NCBI GenBank assembly: GCA_012932295.1
Contig: JAAONU010000018.1
Coordinates: 1,916,206 to 1,980,205 of the forward strand
Length of the DNA: 64,000 bases
Source: Cyclina sinensis
Taxonomy: Eukaryota > Mollusca > Bivalvia > Venerida > Veneridae
Reading direction: 5' to 3'
How positions within the stretch are numbered: position 1 is the stretch's first letter; each line of letters begins with the position of its first letter. The position numbers and the translations under genes were made by a program. The notes beneath the pieces were generated by a model, which saw nothing but the letters and a program-made list of their open reading frames with translations, was not told the DNA's origin and did not search any database. Positions 1 through 11,954 of the stretch are shown here, piece after piece.

Positions 1-1280
1 AAGATATGTATGCAAAAATAAGTCTTTACAAATAATTCTTATACAATGAACTATAATAATATAAAAGTTATTTAAGATATTAAAGGGTGCGCCATTACTA
101 AATGTAAAGTTTATCCCTTGAGTTACTTTCGATTTGGTTTAAGGTGACCGTAAAAAGACAAAGTCTCAAAAGAAATATGCAATACATATGTCTTTCAAAT
201 AATTCCTTATACAATGAACAATAATAATATTACAATTATTTAAGATATTAAAGGGCCCGCCTTAACTAAATGTAAAGTTTATCCCTTGAATAATTTCTAT
301 TTGGTTTAAGGTGATCGTAAAAAGACAAAGTCTCGCAAGAAATATATGCAATACATAAGTATTTACAAATAATCCTTATACAATGAACTATAATAAAATA
401 ACAATTATTTTAAATATTGAAGGGCGCGCCTTTACTTAATGTAAAGGTTATCCTTTCATTTACTTTCGATTTGTTTTAAAGTGGTCGTAACAAGACAAAG
501 TCTCACAAGATATAAATGCAAAACATAAGTCTTTACAAATAATTCTTATACAATGAACTTTAATAATATAAAAGTTTTTTTAAGATATTAAAGGGCGCGC
601 CATTACTAAATGTAAAGTTTATCCCTTGAGTTACTTTCAATTTGGTTTAAGGTGACCGTAAAAAGACAAAGTCTCAAAAGAAATATGCAATACATATGTC
701 TTTCAAATAATTCCTTATACAATGAACAATAATAATATTACAATTATTTAAGATATTAAAGGGCCCACCTTAACTAAATATAAAGTTTATCCCTTGAATA
801 ATTTCTATTTGTTTTATGGTGGTCGTAACAAGACAAAGTGTCGCAAGAAATATATGCAAAACATAAGTATTTACAAATAATCCTTATACAATGAACTATA
901 ATAAAAGAATTATTTTAAATATTGAAGGGCGCGCTTTTACTTATTGTAAAGTTTATCCCTTCATTAACTTTCGATTTGTTTTAAGGTGGTCATAACAAGA
1001 CAAAGTCTCACAAGATATATATGCAAAACATGTCTATATAAATAATCCTTATACAATGAACTATAATAATATTAAAGGGAACGCCTTTACTATATGTAAA
1101 GTTTATCCCTTGAGTTACATTCGTTTGTTTTAGGTTGATCGTAACAAGAAAAAAATCTCACAAGAAATATATGCAAAATAGAAGTCTTTACAAATAATAT
1201 TCATACAATGAACTAAAATAATGCAACAGTTATTTAAAATATTTAAGGCTGCACCTTTACTAAATGTAAAGTGTATACCA
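1..1280. repeat. Satellite array, ~168-base monomers in a trimeric higher-order repeat
   Basis: The landmark ACAATGAAC recurs at about 43, 211, 380, 550, 719, 888, 1053 and 1205, giving a monomer of about 168-170 bases; the last two steps shorten to 165 and 152. Monomers 1 and 4, 2 and 5, and 3 and 6 are far more alike than neighbours are: 2 and 5 share the GGGCCC(G/A)CCTTAACTAA variant and 3 and 6 the TTGAAGGGCGCGC variant. The higher-order unit is therefore about 508 bases (three monomers). The array runs off the left edge, so its true size is unknown. No coding potential seen. Confidence 0.9.
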
Positions 1281-2475
1281 AGACTAAAAATATGAAAGAA
1301 AATATTACAAAAGTGTTACAAAAATTCAAAGGTTTGCCTTTCATAGTAAAATTAGGTGTATCTCTTGTGTTAATATTACATATTTCAATAGTAACATTTA
1401 AAAAGCTCAACGCAACAATGTTTTAGTTTGAGTAAGAATAGAATATTCCGAAAAAATGCATCTTACCCGGTAGTTAATGAATAAAACATATATACAGTTA
1501 AGTTAAAAATCATTACACTATATGGAAACATTGATAATTAAGTTTTCATCAGAGGATACAACATACAAGTTAACTATATAAGTAGATAACTAGATAGCTA
1601 TTTCTGAAAAAAAACCTACAAAAAATTCTAGAAGTAACACTGTAAAACTACAAAAACATAATTCATGACACAATAAAAAGCTTCATCAATTCAAGGACAA
1701 GCAACCACTTCAAAACACACACAACAATTCAGTTCATATGTACAGTATTTCGAATAAATCATCTAAAATATACAATATATGTATATTCATGTTGACTGTA
1801 ACAGCAACGCATGTAGGTAAAACAAATCATATCAAAACAACATGACAATACTCAATATACTAAATCTGCAGCATATCAAAGGACATCTTAAATCATTTCA
1901 AGCTACTACAATTAAATGAAGAACTAACTTCAAAGAACTCAAGCGTATAAAACACTGATTTCAGTTGTGTAAACAACATACAATTTCAGAATCTTCATTA
2001 CTGGTTCTTAGTTCAACAAACTGATTTTTTTAAATGGTAATAAAGTTTTATTTACAATCACGGTAACTGTATATCACATCAGGCATGATTAAAATTCACA
2101 GAATGAAAACAGCACAATACATTATTTACAATACATTCAAGGCATATATAAATGAAAAAAGAATTTGTATCATTTTCAATGTTACATTAACGGCACTTAT
2201 CAACCACTTTGTGTTATTAGTGCCATCTGCAAACCTCAAAACATGTAAAGTTTACTTGCAACTGACGAATTCTAAACCTACAAACTACACCCAATTTAAA
2301 GAACAGTAAATGATTTCTACAAAAGGAACAAGGTTACATAAAAAGTCTTAATCTACAAAACACCAGAGTGGGCCACTGAACAATGCAAGTTTTATTAACT
2401 TTTTGAAGATAAGAAAGGTGGCAAAATCTGCACAACCTTCCCAGTTATAATGACAATTTACTGACAGGCTTATAT
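1281..2475. other. AT-rich gene-free sequence downstream of the sacsin-like gene
   Basis: No supported gene. The only ORF of note (2085-2309, 74 aa) has low-complexity AT-driven composition and no recognisable motif. On the minus strand an AATAAA hexamer lies at 2052-2047; with the one at 4258-4253 it is among several candidates for a poly(A) signal of the minus-strand gene, but in sequence this AT-rich such hexamers arise by chance. Confidence 0.5.
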
Positions 2476-3085
2476 GTTATACTGAAAATATACCACGTTC
2501 ACACAGGTTACACTGAAAATATATCAAATTCATGCATTTTACACTGGAAATATATTAAGTTCACAAAAAAATCAAGTTCAAGAACATAACACTGAAAATA
2601 TTTCAAGTTCACGAATGTTACACTAAAATATATCAAGTTCACACATGCTACACTGAAAATATATTAAGTTCACGAATGTCACACTGAAAATATACCAAGT
2701 TCAAACATGTTACACTGAAAATATACCAAGTTCAAACATGTTACACTGAAAATATACCAAGTTCACATATATTACACTGAAAATATACCAATTTCACATA
2801 TGTTACACTAGAAATTAACCAAGTTCACAAATGTGACACTGAAAATATACCAAGTTCAGGAATGTTACACTGAAAATATATCAAGTTCATGAATGTTACA
2901 TTGAAAATATATTACGTTTGTATATGTTACACTTAAATATACCAAGTTTACACATGTTACACTAAAATGTACCAAGTTCACACATGTTACACTAAAATTA
3001 TATCAAGTTCACACATGTTACAATGAGTATATTTCAAATTCACACATGTTACACTGAAAATATATCAATTTCACATTTATGTTTT
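2476..3085. repeat. 31-base minisatellite, about 19 copies
   Basis: Tandem copies of a unit close to ACACTGAAAATATACC followed by AAGTTCACACATGTT, 31 bases long, with scattered substitutions and a few one-base length changes. Adjacent copies near 2700-2760 are almost identical, so part of the array was homogenised recently. It lies 2.2 kb beyond the stop codon of the minus-strand gene and could fall in a long 3' UTR or beyond it. Confidence 0.9.
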
Positions 3086-5280
3086 AAAGCAGATTCTTTA
3101 CCAAAATTTTTAGAACAAAAGTGAGATACACTTTCAATGAATGTCTTAATTACTGTGTGTATACATATCATGTGCAACCAATATTGAAAGAATCTGGTGT
3201 GAAGATATTTACAAATACTAAACAGTTCATCGTCTACACAAATAGACTCTCTACTACTTTAAACAAAATCAAATCTTGTTATAATATTCAAACTTTTATA
3301 TCACATACTAGTTGACAATATCAACTGCATATAAAAAATTAAATTATATAGTATAAAATTAAAAAAAAAAAACACAAACATATGCAATCTTGCGTAACAC
3401 AAATGCATATAATTATGCCTTTTGTCTTCAAAGCATTATGCATTATATCTGATTATAAACAAATAACAGTGCTAGTACGAAACATCTCTCAGAGTTATAA
3501 ACTGGCAAACACATTTGGAACAGTAAACATTTGCAAATTTTCTGTCAAAATCTAATTCAAATCTTTATTTACAACAGTCATAAATGAATCCAATAAGGGT
3601 GCAAATGTGAACAGTTTGTTAATGTATTAACTAAAATAGAAATTTTAATGCAAAAAAAGAAATGTTCGTTAAAAATGTGCAGACAACTGATAAGGTATAG
3701 GTAAAGGAAAAATGATAAGTATGAATGTAGTAACACTTCTTATTACAGATATACCACTTTCCGTGTTTCTGGACATGAATTTCAAACAGCTCAATATAAT
3801 ATTTGCACACAAATAAATAACAATAATGATGTATTATAATATAATATAGTTTCACCCACTAAATGACTATCACATTTCATAATTCACCCCATTTTTCTAT
3901 GACAAATGCAATAACTGTTGTTAATGTACAGTGCTCATATAGATCTAGCCACATACAGAACTATCGGACCATCTTGAGTTGTTATTTATACATTTGCACA
4001 AGTTTGTAACATGTTACTAAATTTAGAAAAATCATACGTCTAGCAGATAGAATATTTGTACTGTAATTGTACATTTTGATTTTCTAGTTCAGTGAATTTA
4101 AGCTGAGAGAAAAAAATGTTTTTCATGAAAAGAATAAAAACATTGATGATTTAAATATCAATATTGTAACTTATTTTGTATATACACAACAGACTGGCAC
4201 ATCAACCTTCATCATTGTCACATACCAAATGATTACAACAATATTGACAATGTTTATTTATCCAGAACAAGTGATTGATTAAAGCAGAATATGGGGTAAT
4301 TTTACAAATATATACAAACATATTATCATTAATTTATACTAAAAGCTCTGATTTAGAAAGTTTTATGCTCACAAATTATGTTAAAGAAATGGAAAACCAA
4401 ATTGTAACAGTATCTATTTTGTTTAATACACAGTGCAAACAGAACAAATGAGTGTGACTGATATTTACAAAATATGTATTATAATAAATATTTTCTATAT
4501 ATTGAATGTATTATAAATACATAGAAAAGTTACTAAGAAAGATTTAACAAAAATGAGGCTCATGTAGATAAGCAGCACATCTGAAGAGTATCAAATTTTC
4601 ATTTCTCTTCCTTAAAGCAGATATAAAAGCCAACATGATATGTTAAACAGGCCTAAGAAATAAAATATTTCAAAGTAGTGTGGTCAAAAACAAACTTTGA
4701 ACCATATATCTGAAAGTACCTATACAAATCAATAACAACTATATGTCTACAGAAGACAAGAATGAATATTTTGCAAAAACCAAAGAGATCAAATGTGTTC
4801 CCCAGAGTACATCTAATTTTCCAAATTTACAAGCTCAATACATATCTCAATGTTAGCAGGATTTAGAAAGTTCTCTTTGAAGACTCGGAAAAGTTCTCCC
4901 AAGAATTTGAAGTTTCTGAGAAAGAAATTTGCACTAAGAGCTGTTCTATCAAATGAAATGTTGTGTGGCTTCTGATGAGGGATATTTCTTCTTTGTCAAT
5001 GAGACAACACGTAAGAATAAACTACCATATACAGCAATTTATGAATAACATTTTCCAAGTTCACACAAAATTGTATAGTTTTTAAAACAGCAAACAAAAA
5101 TACAAAAAGGCTGTCTGCAATCGTTGTAAGTGTACAACTGTTCTATAAATTTTGAATTATATTCATTTTTAAAACTAGTTCAATCATGCATATTCACTTA
5201 TCTCCGAAGTTGAAAGAAAGCGCCCGTTAAAAAAGTATTATACACAGTTTACTAGTTCTATACCTACAACTTGAAATTTT
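3086..5280. other. Gene-free AT-rich sequence, possible 3' UTR of the minus-strand gene
   Basis: The sequence starts immediately downstream of the sacsin stop codon, so at least its right part should be 3' UTR. Minus-strand AATAAA hexamers occur (for example 4258-4253), but I cannot say which is used. There are poly-A runs near 3360. Short ORFs here (3121-3315 plus, 3631-3855 minus) show no motif. Few dispersed repeat elements are recognisable compared with the introns. Confidence 0.4.
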
Positions 5281-5448
5281 CTACCCAATAAATTCCAAAG
5301 CCATGTCTAGTATGCGTCGTGTCACCTGCAATGCTTTTTCAGCTTTAGTACTGTCATACATTTCAGAAGGTATTTGATGATGGCCTACAACTGCATCAGG
5401 ATACCGCATGGAAAAGTAGTTTCCAGTGACACTTTCAAGCTCAGTTGC
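5281..5448 (-). CDS. SACS: Sacsin-like gene, last coding exon (end of HEPN domain)
   Basis: The acceptor CTGCAG precedes GCA ACT GAG at 5448; the frame runs 55 codons to TAG at 5283-5281. The peptide contains LESVTGNYFSMRYPD and ends in a helix with KAEKALQVTRRILDMALEF, which is the expected last part of the HEPN domain at the C-terminus of sacsin (compare the R-Y-P-D motif and the final long helix in vertebrate sacsin). HEPN in sacsin is a helical dimerisation and nucleotide-binding module. The ORF continues open upstream of the acceptor to a Met, but that part does not resemble the family and is read-through into the intron. Confidence 0.9.
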   Translation of the reverse strand, partial: ATELESVTGNYFSMRYPDAVVGHHQIPSEMYDSTKAEKALQVTRRILDMALEFIG

Positions 5449-5573
5449 CTGCAGATGAAATGAATATACAGTATTCCCTTTTGATACTAAACATGCACAC
5501 AAAAATGGCTACATTATTTTGTTTATTCAATATACAAACAAGATGACCTTGATGGCCATCGGTCATCACCTGA

Positions 5574-5769
5574 CTTCTTTGGTTTAAACTTTTTATTTTA
5601 GCTCGATTATGAAGGAAGCTTGCAGCTTATTTAAATCACTCTCGAGCCCGCTTCCTGGAACCAACCAGTACTGGTATCATATGAGGAAACATGGTCGTGA
5701 CCATGGTAGGGCTCCAACCCACGATCTCTGGGTTGAGAGGCAGACATCTTAACCACTAGGCCACCGCTC
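5574..5769 (-). mobile_element. tRNA-derived SINE (family 1, copy 1)
   Basis: Read on the minus strand it begins GGAGCGGTGGCCTAGTGGTT, with an A-box-like TGGCCTAGTGG and a B-box-like GGGTTGGAGCCC, i.e. a tRNA-like RNA polymerase III head. It then has a body with CCAGTACTGGTTGGTTCCAG and ends with a TCGAGCTAAAAT-like tail. The same tail and body occur in the SINE at 42375-42596. The 5-base CCTGA at 5569-5573 and 5770-5774 may be the target duplication. It sits inside the older element that starts at about 5538. Confidence 0.8.
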
Positions 5770-6615
5770 CCTGAGTATTTTGGCTGCTGTTGAGCAAACA
5801 TCAAAGGCAAAATAAAAGGTTTTGAAGATTTTTGAAGATCTCATATTTCATATTAATAGAATGCTGGGGCAGGGCTAGTTTTGACCTAGGGACTTAATTT
5901 AAATAAACTAAACAGAGGTCTACTACAGAATGCAATATACAAAATATATAATCTCCAAGACATACAGTTTCAGACAAGAATTTTTTTAGGTCTTTCTACG
6001 TAAGCCTATGTAAAATCAAGTGACCCTGAGTCAGGTCATTAATGACCCAAGGGACATAATTAAACAAATAATAATAACAAACGTGGTAGAGTTCCAATAT
6101 ACAATACCATATACAAAATATCTTAATTCTAAGGCATATGGTTTCAGACAAGAAGATTTTCAAAGATTTAATATTTTACACAAATAAAAGCCCTGGGTTG
6201 GGGCAACTTTTGACCCCACGGACATTATTTCTTCTATATTTCTTTAAAAAAACATGTGACCCTACATGTGACATTATTTAAACAAACTTGGCAGATGTGC
6301 ACTAGACAATGCTACAGACCAAATTTCATACCTCTGGGCTTAGCAATTTTAGACAAGATTTTTCATGCCAAATTTAAAAACGCTAGGCTTTGTGGTTTCT
6401 AAAACGCGTGACCCTTCGTGTGGGACTCATGGTGACCCCTGCGACGTTATATGAACAAACTTGGTAGAGGTCATTTAGCTGCAAACAAAATTTCCAACCC
6501 TATGGCTTAGCAGTTTTAGACAAGAAGAGTTTTTATGACTTTCCTCTTCATTTCTGTTTCAAACATGTAACACCTCAGGCAGAGCCAATAGTGACACTAG
6601 GAATATAATATGAAC

Positions 6616-8913
6616 AAGAGATGTTTGTAAAACATTTATGCCCCCTAGCGCCTTGTTCCTAGAGGCAGCCATGAAGTTTTGAGGAACTGGGACCAAGTGT
6701 TCTTTAGTTATTGATTGGAAACCATTTTGCTATTCAAGGACACTGTGATCGTGGCCTTTCACATGGTGACCTGAAAAACTAAAGGGCCCATCTACAAGTC
6801 ATGAACAACTGATACACAAAGTTTGAGGAACACGGGCCCATGCATTCTAAACTTATTCATAGCAAACCATTTTGCTTTTCAAGGTCACTGTGACCTTTGA
6901 CCCAATGACCAGAAAAATGATAGTTGTTATCTCTACTGATCATGACAAACCTACATACTTCGTCTGACAAACCTGAGCCCAAGGATTCTCTATATATTCA
7001 GCAGAAACTGTTTTGCTTTTCAAGATTACTGTGACCTTGACCTTTGACCTAATAACACATAAAATTACAGGGGTCATCTTATTGTCATGACCAACCTACC
7101 TATGAAGTTTTGAGGAGCTTGGCGCAAGCCTTCTATAGTAATTGATCAGACACTATGTTGCAACACAAGGTCACTGCGACATGGCCAACCTGTGTACCAA
7201 GATTAGGGAATCTGGGTCAAAGCATTCTATTGTTGTTATTTGGAAATCAATTTGTTTTTCAAGGTCACTGTGACCTTGGCCTTTGATCTTGTAAACTGAA
7301 AAAACTAAAAGGGTCATCTACTCGTCATGACCAACTAACACACTAAGTTCAAAGAACCTGGAACCAAGAGTTCCACAATTATAGATTGGAAACCGTTTTG
7401 CTGTTCAAGTTCACTCTGACCTTGACCTTTGACCTGGTGATGAAAAAACTATTGGGGTCATTTTCTAGTCATTAACAACCTACATACTAAGTTTGAATAA
7501 CCTTTGACCAGGGGTTCTACAGTTATTATTTGGAAACTGTTTTGTTTATCAAGGACACTCTGACCTTGATTTTGATCTGGTGACGTGAAAAACTATAGGA
7601 GTCATCTAATGGTCATGATCATACTAATGTATGAAGAACCTGGGACCAAGCCTTCTATAGTTACTGATCAGAAACTGTTTTGATTTTTAAGCTCACTGTG
7701 GCCTTGACCTTTGATCTGTTGACCTGAAAAATTATAGGCAACATCTACTAGTCATGATCAACCAACAAACTAACTCTGAACAACCTGAAACCAAGGGTTC
7801 TATTGTTACTGATCGAAAACGGTTTTGCTCTTCAAGATCACTGTGACCTTGACCTTTGATGTGGTGATCTGAAAAACTATAGGGGTCACCTACTGGTCAT
7901 GACAAACCTACATACTAAGTTTATACAACCTGGGACCAAAGGTTCTTTAGTTATTGATACGATTGATACAATACCGTTTTAACATTCAAGGTCACTGTGA
8001 CCTTGATCTTTGACCTGATGATGTAAAAATACAACTGAGATCATCTACTAGTCATGACCAACCAACATACTTAGTTTAAACAACCTGAGACCAATGGTTC
8101 TATAGTTATTGATTTTAAACTGTTTTGCTCTTCAAGGTCGTTGTGACCTTGACCTTTGACCTGGTGACCTGAAAAACTATGATGGTTATCTACTGGTCAT
8201 GACCAACCTATTAACTAAGATTGAACAACCTGGACCCAAGCATTCAATAGTTATTGATCAGAAACCATTTTGCTATATAACATCACTGTGACCTTGACTT
8301 TTGACCTGGTGATTTGAAAAACCATGGGGGTCATTAACTGGTCACGACCAACCTACAAACCAAACGAGGAAGGTGGGTCCAAGTGTTCTCTAGATATTGA
8401 TCAGAAACCAAAGTGTCTACTGACTGACCAACCAACATATGATAAATCTATATACTAAATTTCAGTTTGGTATGTGCAATCTCTGCGAAGAAAATGAACG
8501 GAAACTGCAAATAATTGGAATTTTTCTAAGTCCAAGGAGCATAACTCTGTCAAAAATTGCTCAACCGTATCCAAAACAGAACTTGACCTAGATATTCTTA
8601 TGATTAATCTGTATACTAAATTTTATTTTGGTATGTGCAATCTCTGCGAAGAAAATGCAAACAATTGGATTTTTTCTGTCCAAGAGGCATAACTCTGTCA
8701 AAAATTGCTTGATCGTACCCAGAACAGAACTTGACCTAGATATTCTTATGATAAATCTGTATACTAAATTGTATTTCAGTATGTGCAACCTCTGCGAGGA
8801 AAATGAACGGAAACTTGGTGGACATACAGACCGACCGACCGACCGACCTTCCGAACGACCGACAGACAGAAGCAAAGCAATATGCTCTCCCTTTTTCAAA
8901 GGGGAGGGGCATA
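6616..8913 (+). mobile_element. HINE-like element with ~146-base tandem core
   Basis: It starts at (AC)AAGAGATGTTTGTAAAACAT with subterminal TATGCCCCCT (6637-6646). The core from about 6700 to 8420 is a degenerate tandem array: the landmark TCACTGTGACC recurs at 6740, 6885, 7026, 7171, (7265), 7411, 7555, 7693, 7838, 7992, 8138 and 8283, mostly 141-146 bases apart. Then come three ~150-base units with GTATGTGCAATCTCTGCG (8470, 8632, 8779), a GACC tract (8822-8871) and a 3' hairpin at 8881-8913 whose outer arm AGGGGCATA is the inverse of the 5' motif. A second copy of the same family lies at 41.23-42.79 kb. No coding ORF. The organisation is that of HINE/pearl-type Helentron derivatives; the assignment is an inference. 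Confidence 0.75.
8822..8871 (+). repeat. GACC/GACA tetranucleotide tract
   Basis: CAGACCGACCGACCGACC and following GACC/GACA units. The same kind of tract precedes the 3' hairpin in most tandem-core elements of the window (for example 26910-26935, 41010-41045, 42720-42740, 49285-49335, 58105-58135). Confidence 0.85.
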
Positions 8914-9017
8914 ACAAACTTGGTAGAAGTCAACTAGACAATGCTTCATGCCAAGGCCTTGTGGTTTCAGACAAGAAGATTTTTAAGATTTTCCTCTATA
9001 TTTCATTGAAAAACTTG

Positions 9018-9497
9018 TGACAACCTGGATGGGGCCAAAAGTGACACCAGGGACATTATTTGAACAAACTTGGTAAAGGTCTACTAGACAAGGCTACATA
9101 ACAAATCTTTTAGCTCAAGGCCTAGTAATTTTAGACAAAAAGATTTTAAAAAGTGTTTCCTTCTGGTCGCTATAGCAACCAGAGTTCTGCTTGGAATTTA
9201 ATTCTTTACACAATTTCAGCAGAGCTTCATGTAAGGTATATCTCAGGCAAATTTCATGACAACCTGGATGGGGCCAAAAGTGACACCAGGGACATTATTT
9301 GAACAAACTTGGTAAAGGTCTACTAGACAAGGCTACATAACAAATCTTTTAGCTCAAGGCCTAGTAATTTTAGACAAAAAGATTTTAAAAAGTGTTTCCT
9401 TCTGGTCGCTATAGCAACCAGAGTTCTGCTTGGAATTTAATTCTTTACACAATTTCAGCAGAGCTTCATGTAAGGTATATCTCAGGCAAATTTCATG
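9018..9497 (+). repeat. Perfect 239-base tandem duplication
   Basis: The segment beginning TGACAACCTGGATGGGGCC at 9018 is repeated from 9257 with no difference that I can find over the full 239 bases, ending in GGCAAATTTCA each time. All surrounding repeats are diverged, so this is either a very recent duplication or an assembly artefact. Confidence 0.95.
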
Positions 9498-9726
9498 AAA
9501 GTTGGCTAGGAATAATATTTGTGTTACCTGTTTGTTGAATAAAATGCATCATTACTCTAAACTAAAATGCTTTAGAATTGAAAATTGGCAACTTTGTAGC
9601 AATACTGAAATCAATATTAAAAATGGCAAACATCTTTGCATTAAAAGAACAGATTAATCAGATTTAAACAATCAAGATACAAAAATAGCATCTGTGCTGC
9701 TTTTCAGAACAGTCAAGATAGGATAC

Positions 9727-9849
9727 CTCATTAAAGAAAGACTGGCCGTCATCAAGTCCAGATGCAAGGTTTGTGAGACCATGGTCCTTTGACATCGCTC
9801 TGTTTGCATTTTTTGAAAACCATGCTGCCTTTAAAGCTTTCTCTGCCGC
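9727..9849 (-). CDS. SACS: Sacsin-like gene, exon with the middle of the HEPN domain
   Basis: The acceptor AAATACAG precedes GCG GCA GAG at 9849, and the donor follows GAG at 9727 (GTATCC). The 123 bases give 41 codons, phase 0 at both ends, starting AAEKALKAAWF. Joined to the previous exon this gives ...CYKCHQ-AAEKALKAA, the hallmark of the HEPN second helix (W-x-C-x-x-x-H-Q-x-A-E-K-A-L-K). It continues with a stretch containing HGLTNLASGLDD. It is too short and too interrupted by stops outside the exon to stand out as an ORF, but the splice sites, phase and motif agree. Confidence 0.92.
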
Positions 9850-10326
9850 CTGTATTTGTTTTCAAAAATAATCAATGTTATTTGAAAAATAATTCTGTGG
9901 AGTTTGAATTAATTCTTATACATGTGGGTATTCGTGTTCAAATAAGTGACTTGAAAAAATGTTTTTTTCTCCCGAGTCCTAAAATGTCTAACATTTCATT
10001 TCATTTTTTCGTGAAAATTTTTAAAAGTATACTGTAAACCAAGACATGTTTTTTTCGCGCATTTAAGTTAGCGACTTTCACAGATTGATGTGTTTTGCAA
10101 ATTTAAATAACCGCAAAAAAATCCTCATCTTGAAAACACGAAACTTTCTAGCTACAAAATAAAATGACTAATACACACAGAGCAAAGTTCACATTTTATG
10201 ATGCAATTATACAACTTCACAATATTTACTTGCTATCGGTTGCATGTTTGTAAAGCCTTATTGATTTAATTTTACTACTATAATAACATAATCTACTTTA
10301 ACCCTTAGCCTGCTAAATATCTTACA

Positions 10327-11290
10327 AGAGGGTCATGATGGCCCTAGGTCGCTCACCGGAATACTTTGCCTTTGGGTCTGCTGTTGAGCTAACATCAAAA
10401 GTTTTTTTTAAGAATCTCCCTACATAAATCTATATGAACTCAAGTGTCCCCCAGGGTAGAGCCAATTTTCACTCAAGGGGTATAATTTGAACAAACTTGG
10501 CAGATGACCTCTAGCTGATACTCCATTAAAATATCAGAGTTTTTGACTTCAGACAAGAAGATCCTCAAAGTTTTGCCTATATAAGCCTATGTAAATTCAA
10601 TGACACCGGGGCAGGGCCAAATTTAAAGCCAGAGGTTTAATTTGAACAAATTTGGTAGAGGTCTACTAGACAATGCTACATATCAAATCCTAGGGCTTAG
10701 GGCCTTGTGGTTTCAGACAAGAAGTTTTTTTAATTTCCCCTATATAAGCTTATGTAGAATCAAGTGACAGGGCCAAATTTGACTCCAGGGGCATAATTTG
10801 AACAAACCTGATAGGGTCCACCAGACAGTGCTACATACCAATTATTAAGGCTCACGGCCTTGTGGTTTCAAACAAGAAGATTTTCAAAGTTTCCCTATAT
10901 AAGCCTATGTAAATCAACTGACACCCTGGGCGGGGCCAAATTTGACCTCAGGGGTATAATTCGAACAAAGTTGATAGAGGTCTACTAGACAATACTACAT
11001 ACCAAATCTTAAGGCTTAGGGCCATGTGGTTTTAGACAAGAAGATTTTCAAAGTTTTTTCTTTCAGTTGCCATAGCAACCAGTTTTTGATGGAATTCAAT
11101 TCTTTGAACAACTGTGGTAGTTTTTTACACAAAATATCACAGGCATGTTTTGTCAGAGTTGGTTTAGCAGTTTAGGAGGAGAAGTCATTCGAGTCAAATT
11201 GTTGACCACGCACGCCGACGGATGCCGGACAACCAATGACCCCAATAGCTCTCCTTTCAACACTTTATGCTCAGGTGAGCTGAGAATGAA
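10327..11290 (+). mobile_element. Dispersed element with subterminal inverted repeats (GCTCACC / GGTGAGC)
   Basis: It starts ACAAGAGGGTCATGATGGCC and GCTCACCGGA (about 10350) and ends ATGCTCAGGTGAGCTGAG (about 11268-11285). The two ends carry inverse copies of GCTCACC(TGAG). The core is a ~155-163-base tandem array with landmarks CCTATATAAGCCTATGTA at about 10577, 10740 and 10895. A CGCCGACGGATGCCGGAC stretch precedes the end. There is no coding capacity, so it is non-autonomous. Confidence 0.75.
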
Positions 11291-11954
11291 TTTACCCAAC
11301 TTTCAATTTGGACTGATCCATTTACTGTTTACAGGGATGCTTTATTAAAATTTACTGACTGAATGACGAATAGTTCAGACCATGAACAGACACATTTGCC
11401 GCCAGCATAATGGTTAAATATACAAGTCTAGAAGAGTACAAGTATTAGCATTTCTAAAAATGCTTGAAATCGCCGTTCAGCCATGCATTTCGTCTTATCC
11501 ATAGATGAATGTATTTCATGTTCTTCATTCATTAATTTGATAATCTTACAACATGCTTTGCACTGAAAAGCGAAGTTATATTTGATAATTTTCACACAGA
11601 AATTATAAAGTAGATGCAATATACATTGTAATTTTTATTGTAGCTGGACTATTTTTGAAAGCGGACGATTTGGCTTCTTAATGAAAAACATCCCAATATC
11701 TTTATACATCATGTTAAAATTTGCAGCATTAAAACCTTGTAAATATTGCTTTGTTGTAAACCAGTCTACGCATAATTAATTGACTATTTGCGTAGTTTTT
11801 TAACTTTATTTATTACTAAAAAATGTATACTTAACAAAAGCTAGATACAGTTCTTCAATACCATAAGAATATTATATGTACAATTTAAACAGAATAAATT
11901 TTTTGGTAAAAAATACGATATTGCCCTGATCCTAATCAAGCATATATACAACAC

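Larger units (their letters stand above)
5538..9505 (+). mobile_element. Interrupted dispersed element (ACAAGATG start, GGGGCCAA body)
   Basis: It opens with ACAAGATGACCTTGATGGCC and CATCACCTGA, a decayed version of the start seen at 10.33, 25.11, 47.01 and 47.42 kb (ACAAGAGGGCCATGATGGCC ... GCTCACCTGAG). The body carries the family phrases TGAACAAACTTGGTAGAGG and CTTGTGGTTTCAGACAAGAAG. A SINE splits it at about 5574-5769 and another element at about 6616-8912; the phrase TATGAAC ... AAACTTGGTAGAAG continues across that second insertion. I do not see the usual 3' hairpin, so the right end looks truncated or decayed. Confidence 0.6.
5449..9726 (-). other. SACS: Intron of the sacsin-like gene, repeat-filled
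   Basis: Intron between the exon ending at 9727 (donor GAG|GTATCC) and the exon starting at 5448 (acceptor CTGCAG). Its content is an element opening at about 5538, interrupted first by a SINE and then by a 2.3 kb tandem-core element, followed by a perfect 239-base duplication; these are listed separately. Short ORFs on both strands at 8588-9020 are by-products of the GACC tract. Confidence 0.85.

Noticed and set aside
2476..3085. CRISPR-like array
   Set aside because: Units are contiguous 31-base repeats with no unique spacers, in eukaryotic DNA.
2085..3855. Short ORFs of 64-74 aa left of the sacsin stop
   Set aside because: AT-driven composition, no motif, likely UTR or intergenic.
8588..9020. 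Overlapping ORFs of 65-130 aa on both strands
   Set aside because: They translate the GACC tract (D/R/P/T and R/S/V/G repeats) and element ends; typical repeat by-products.
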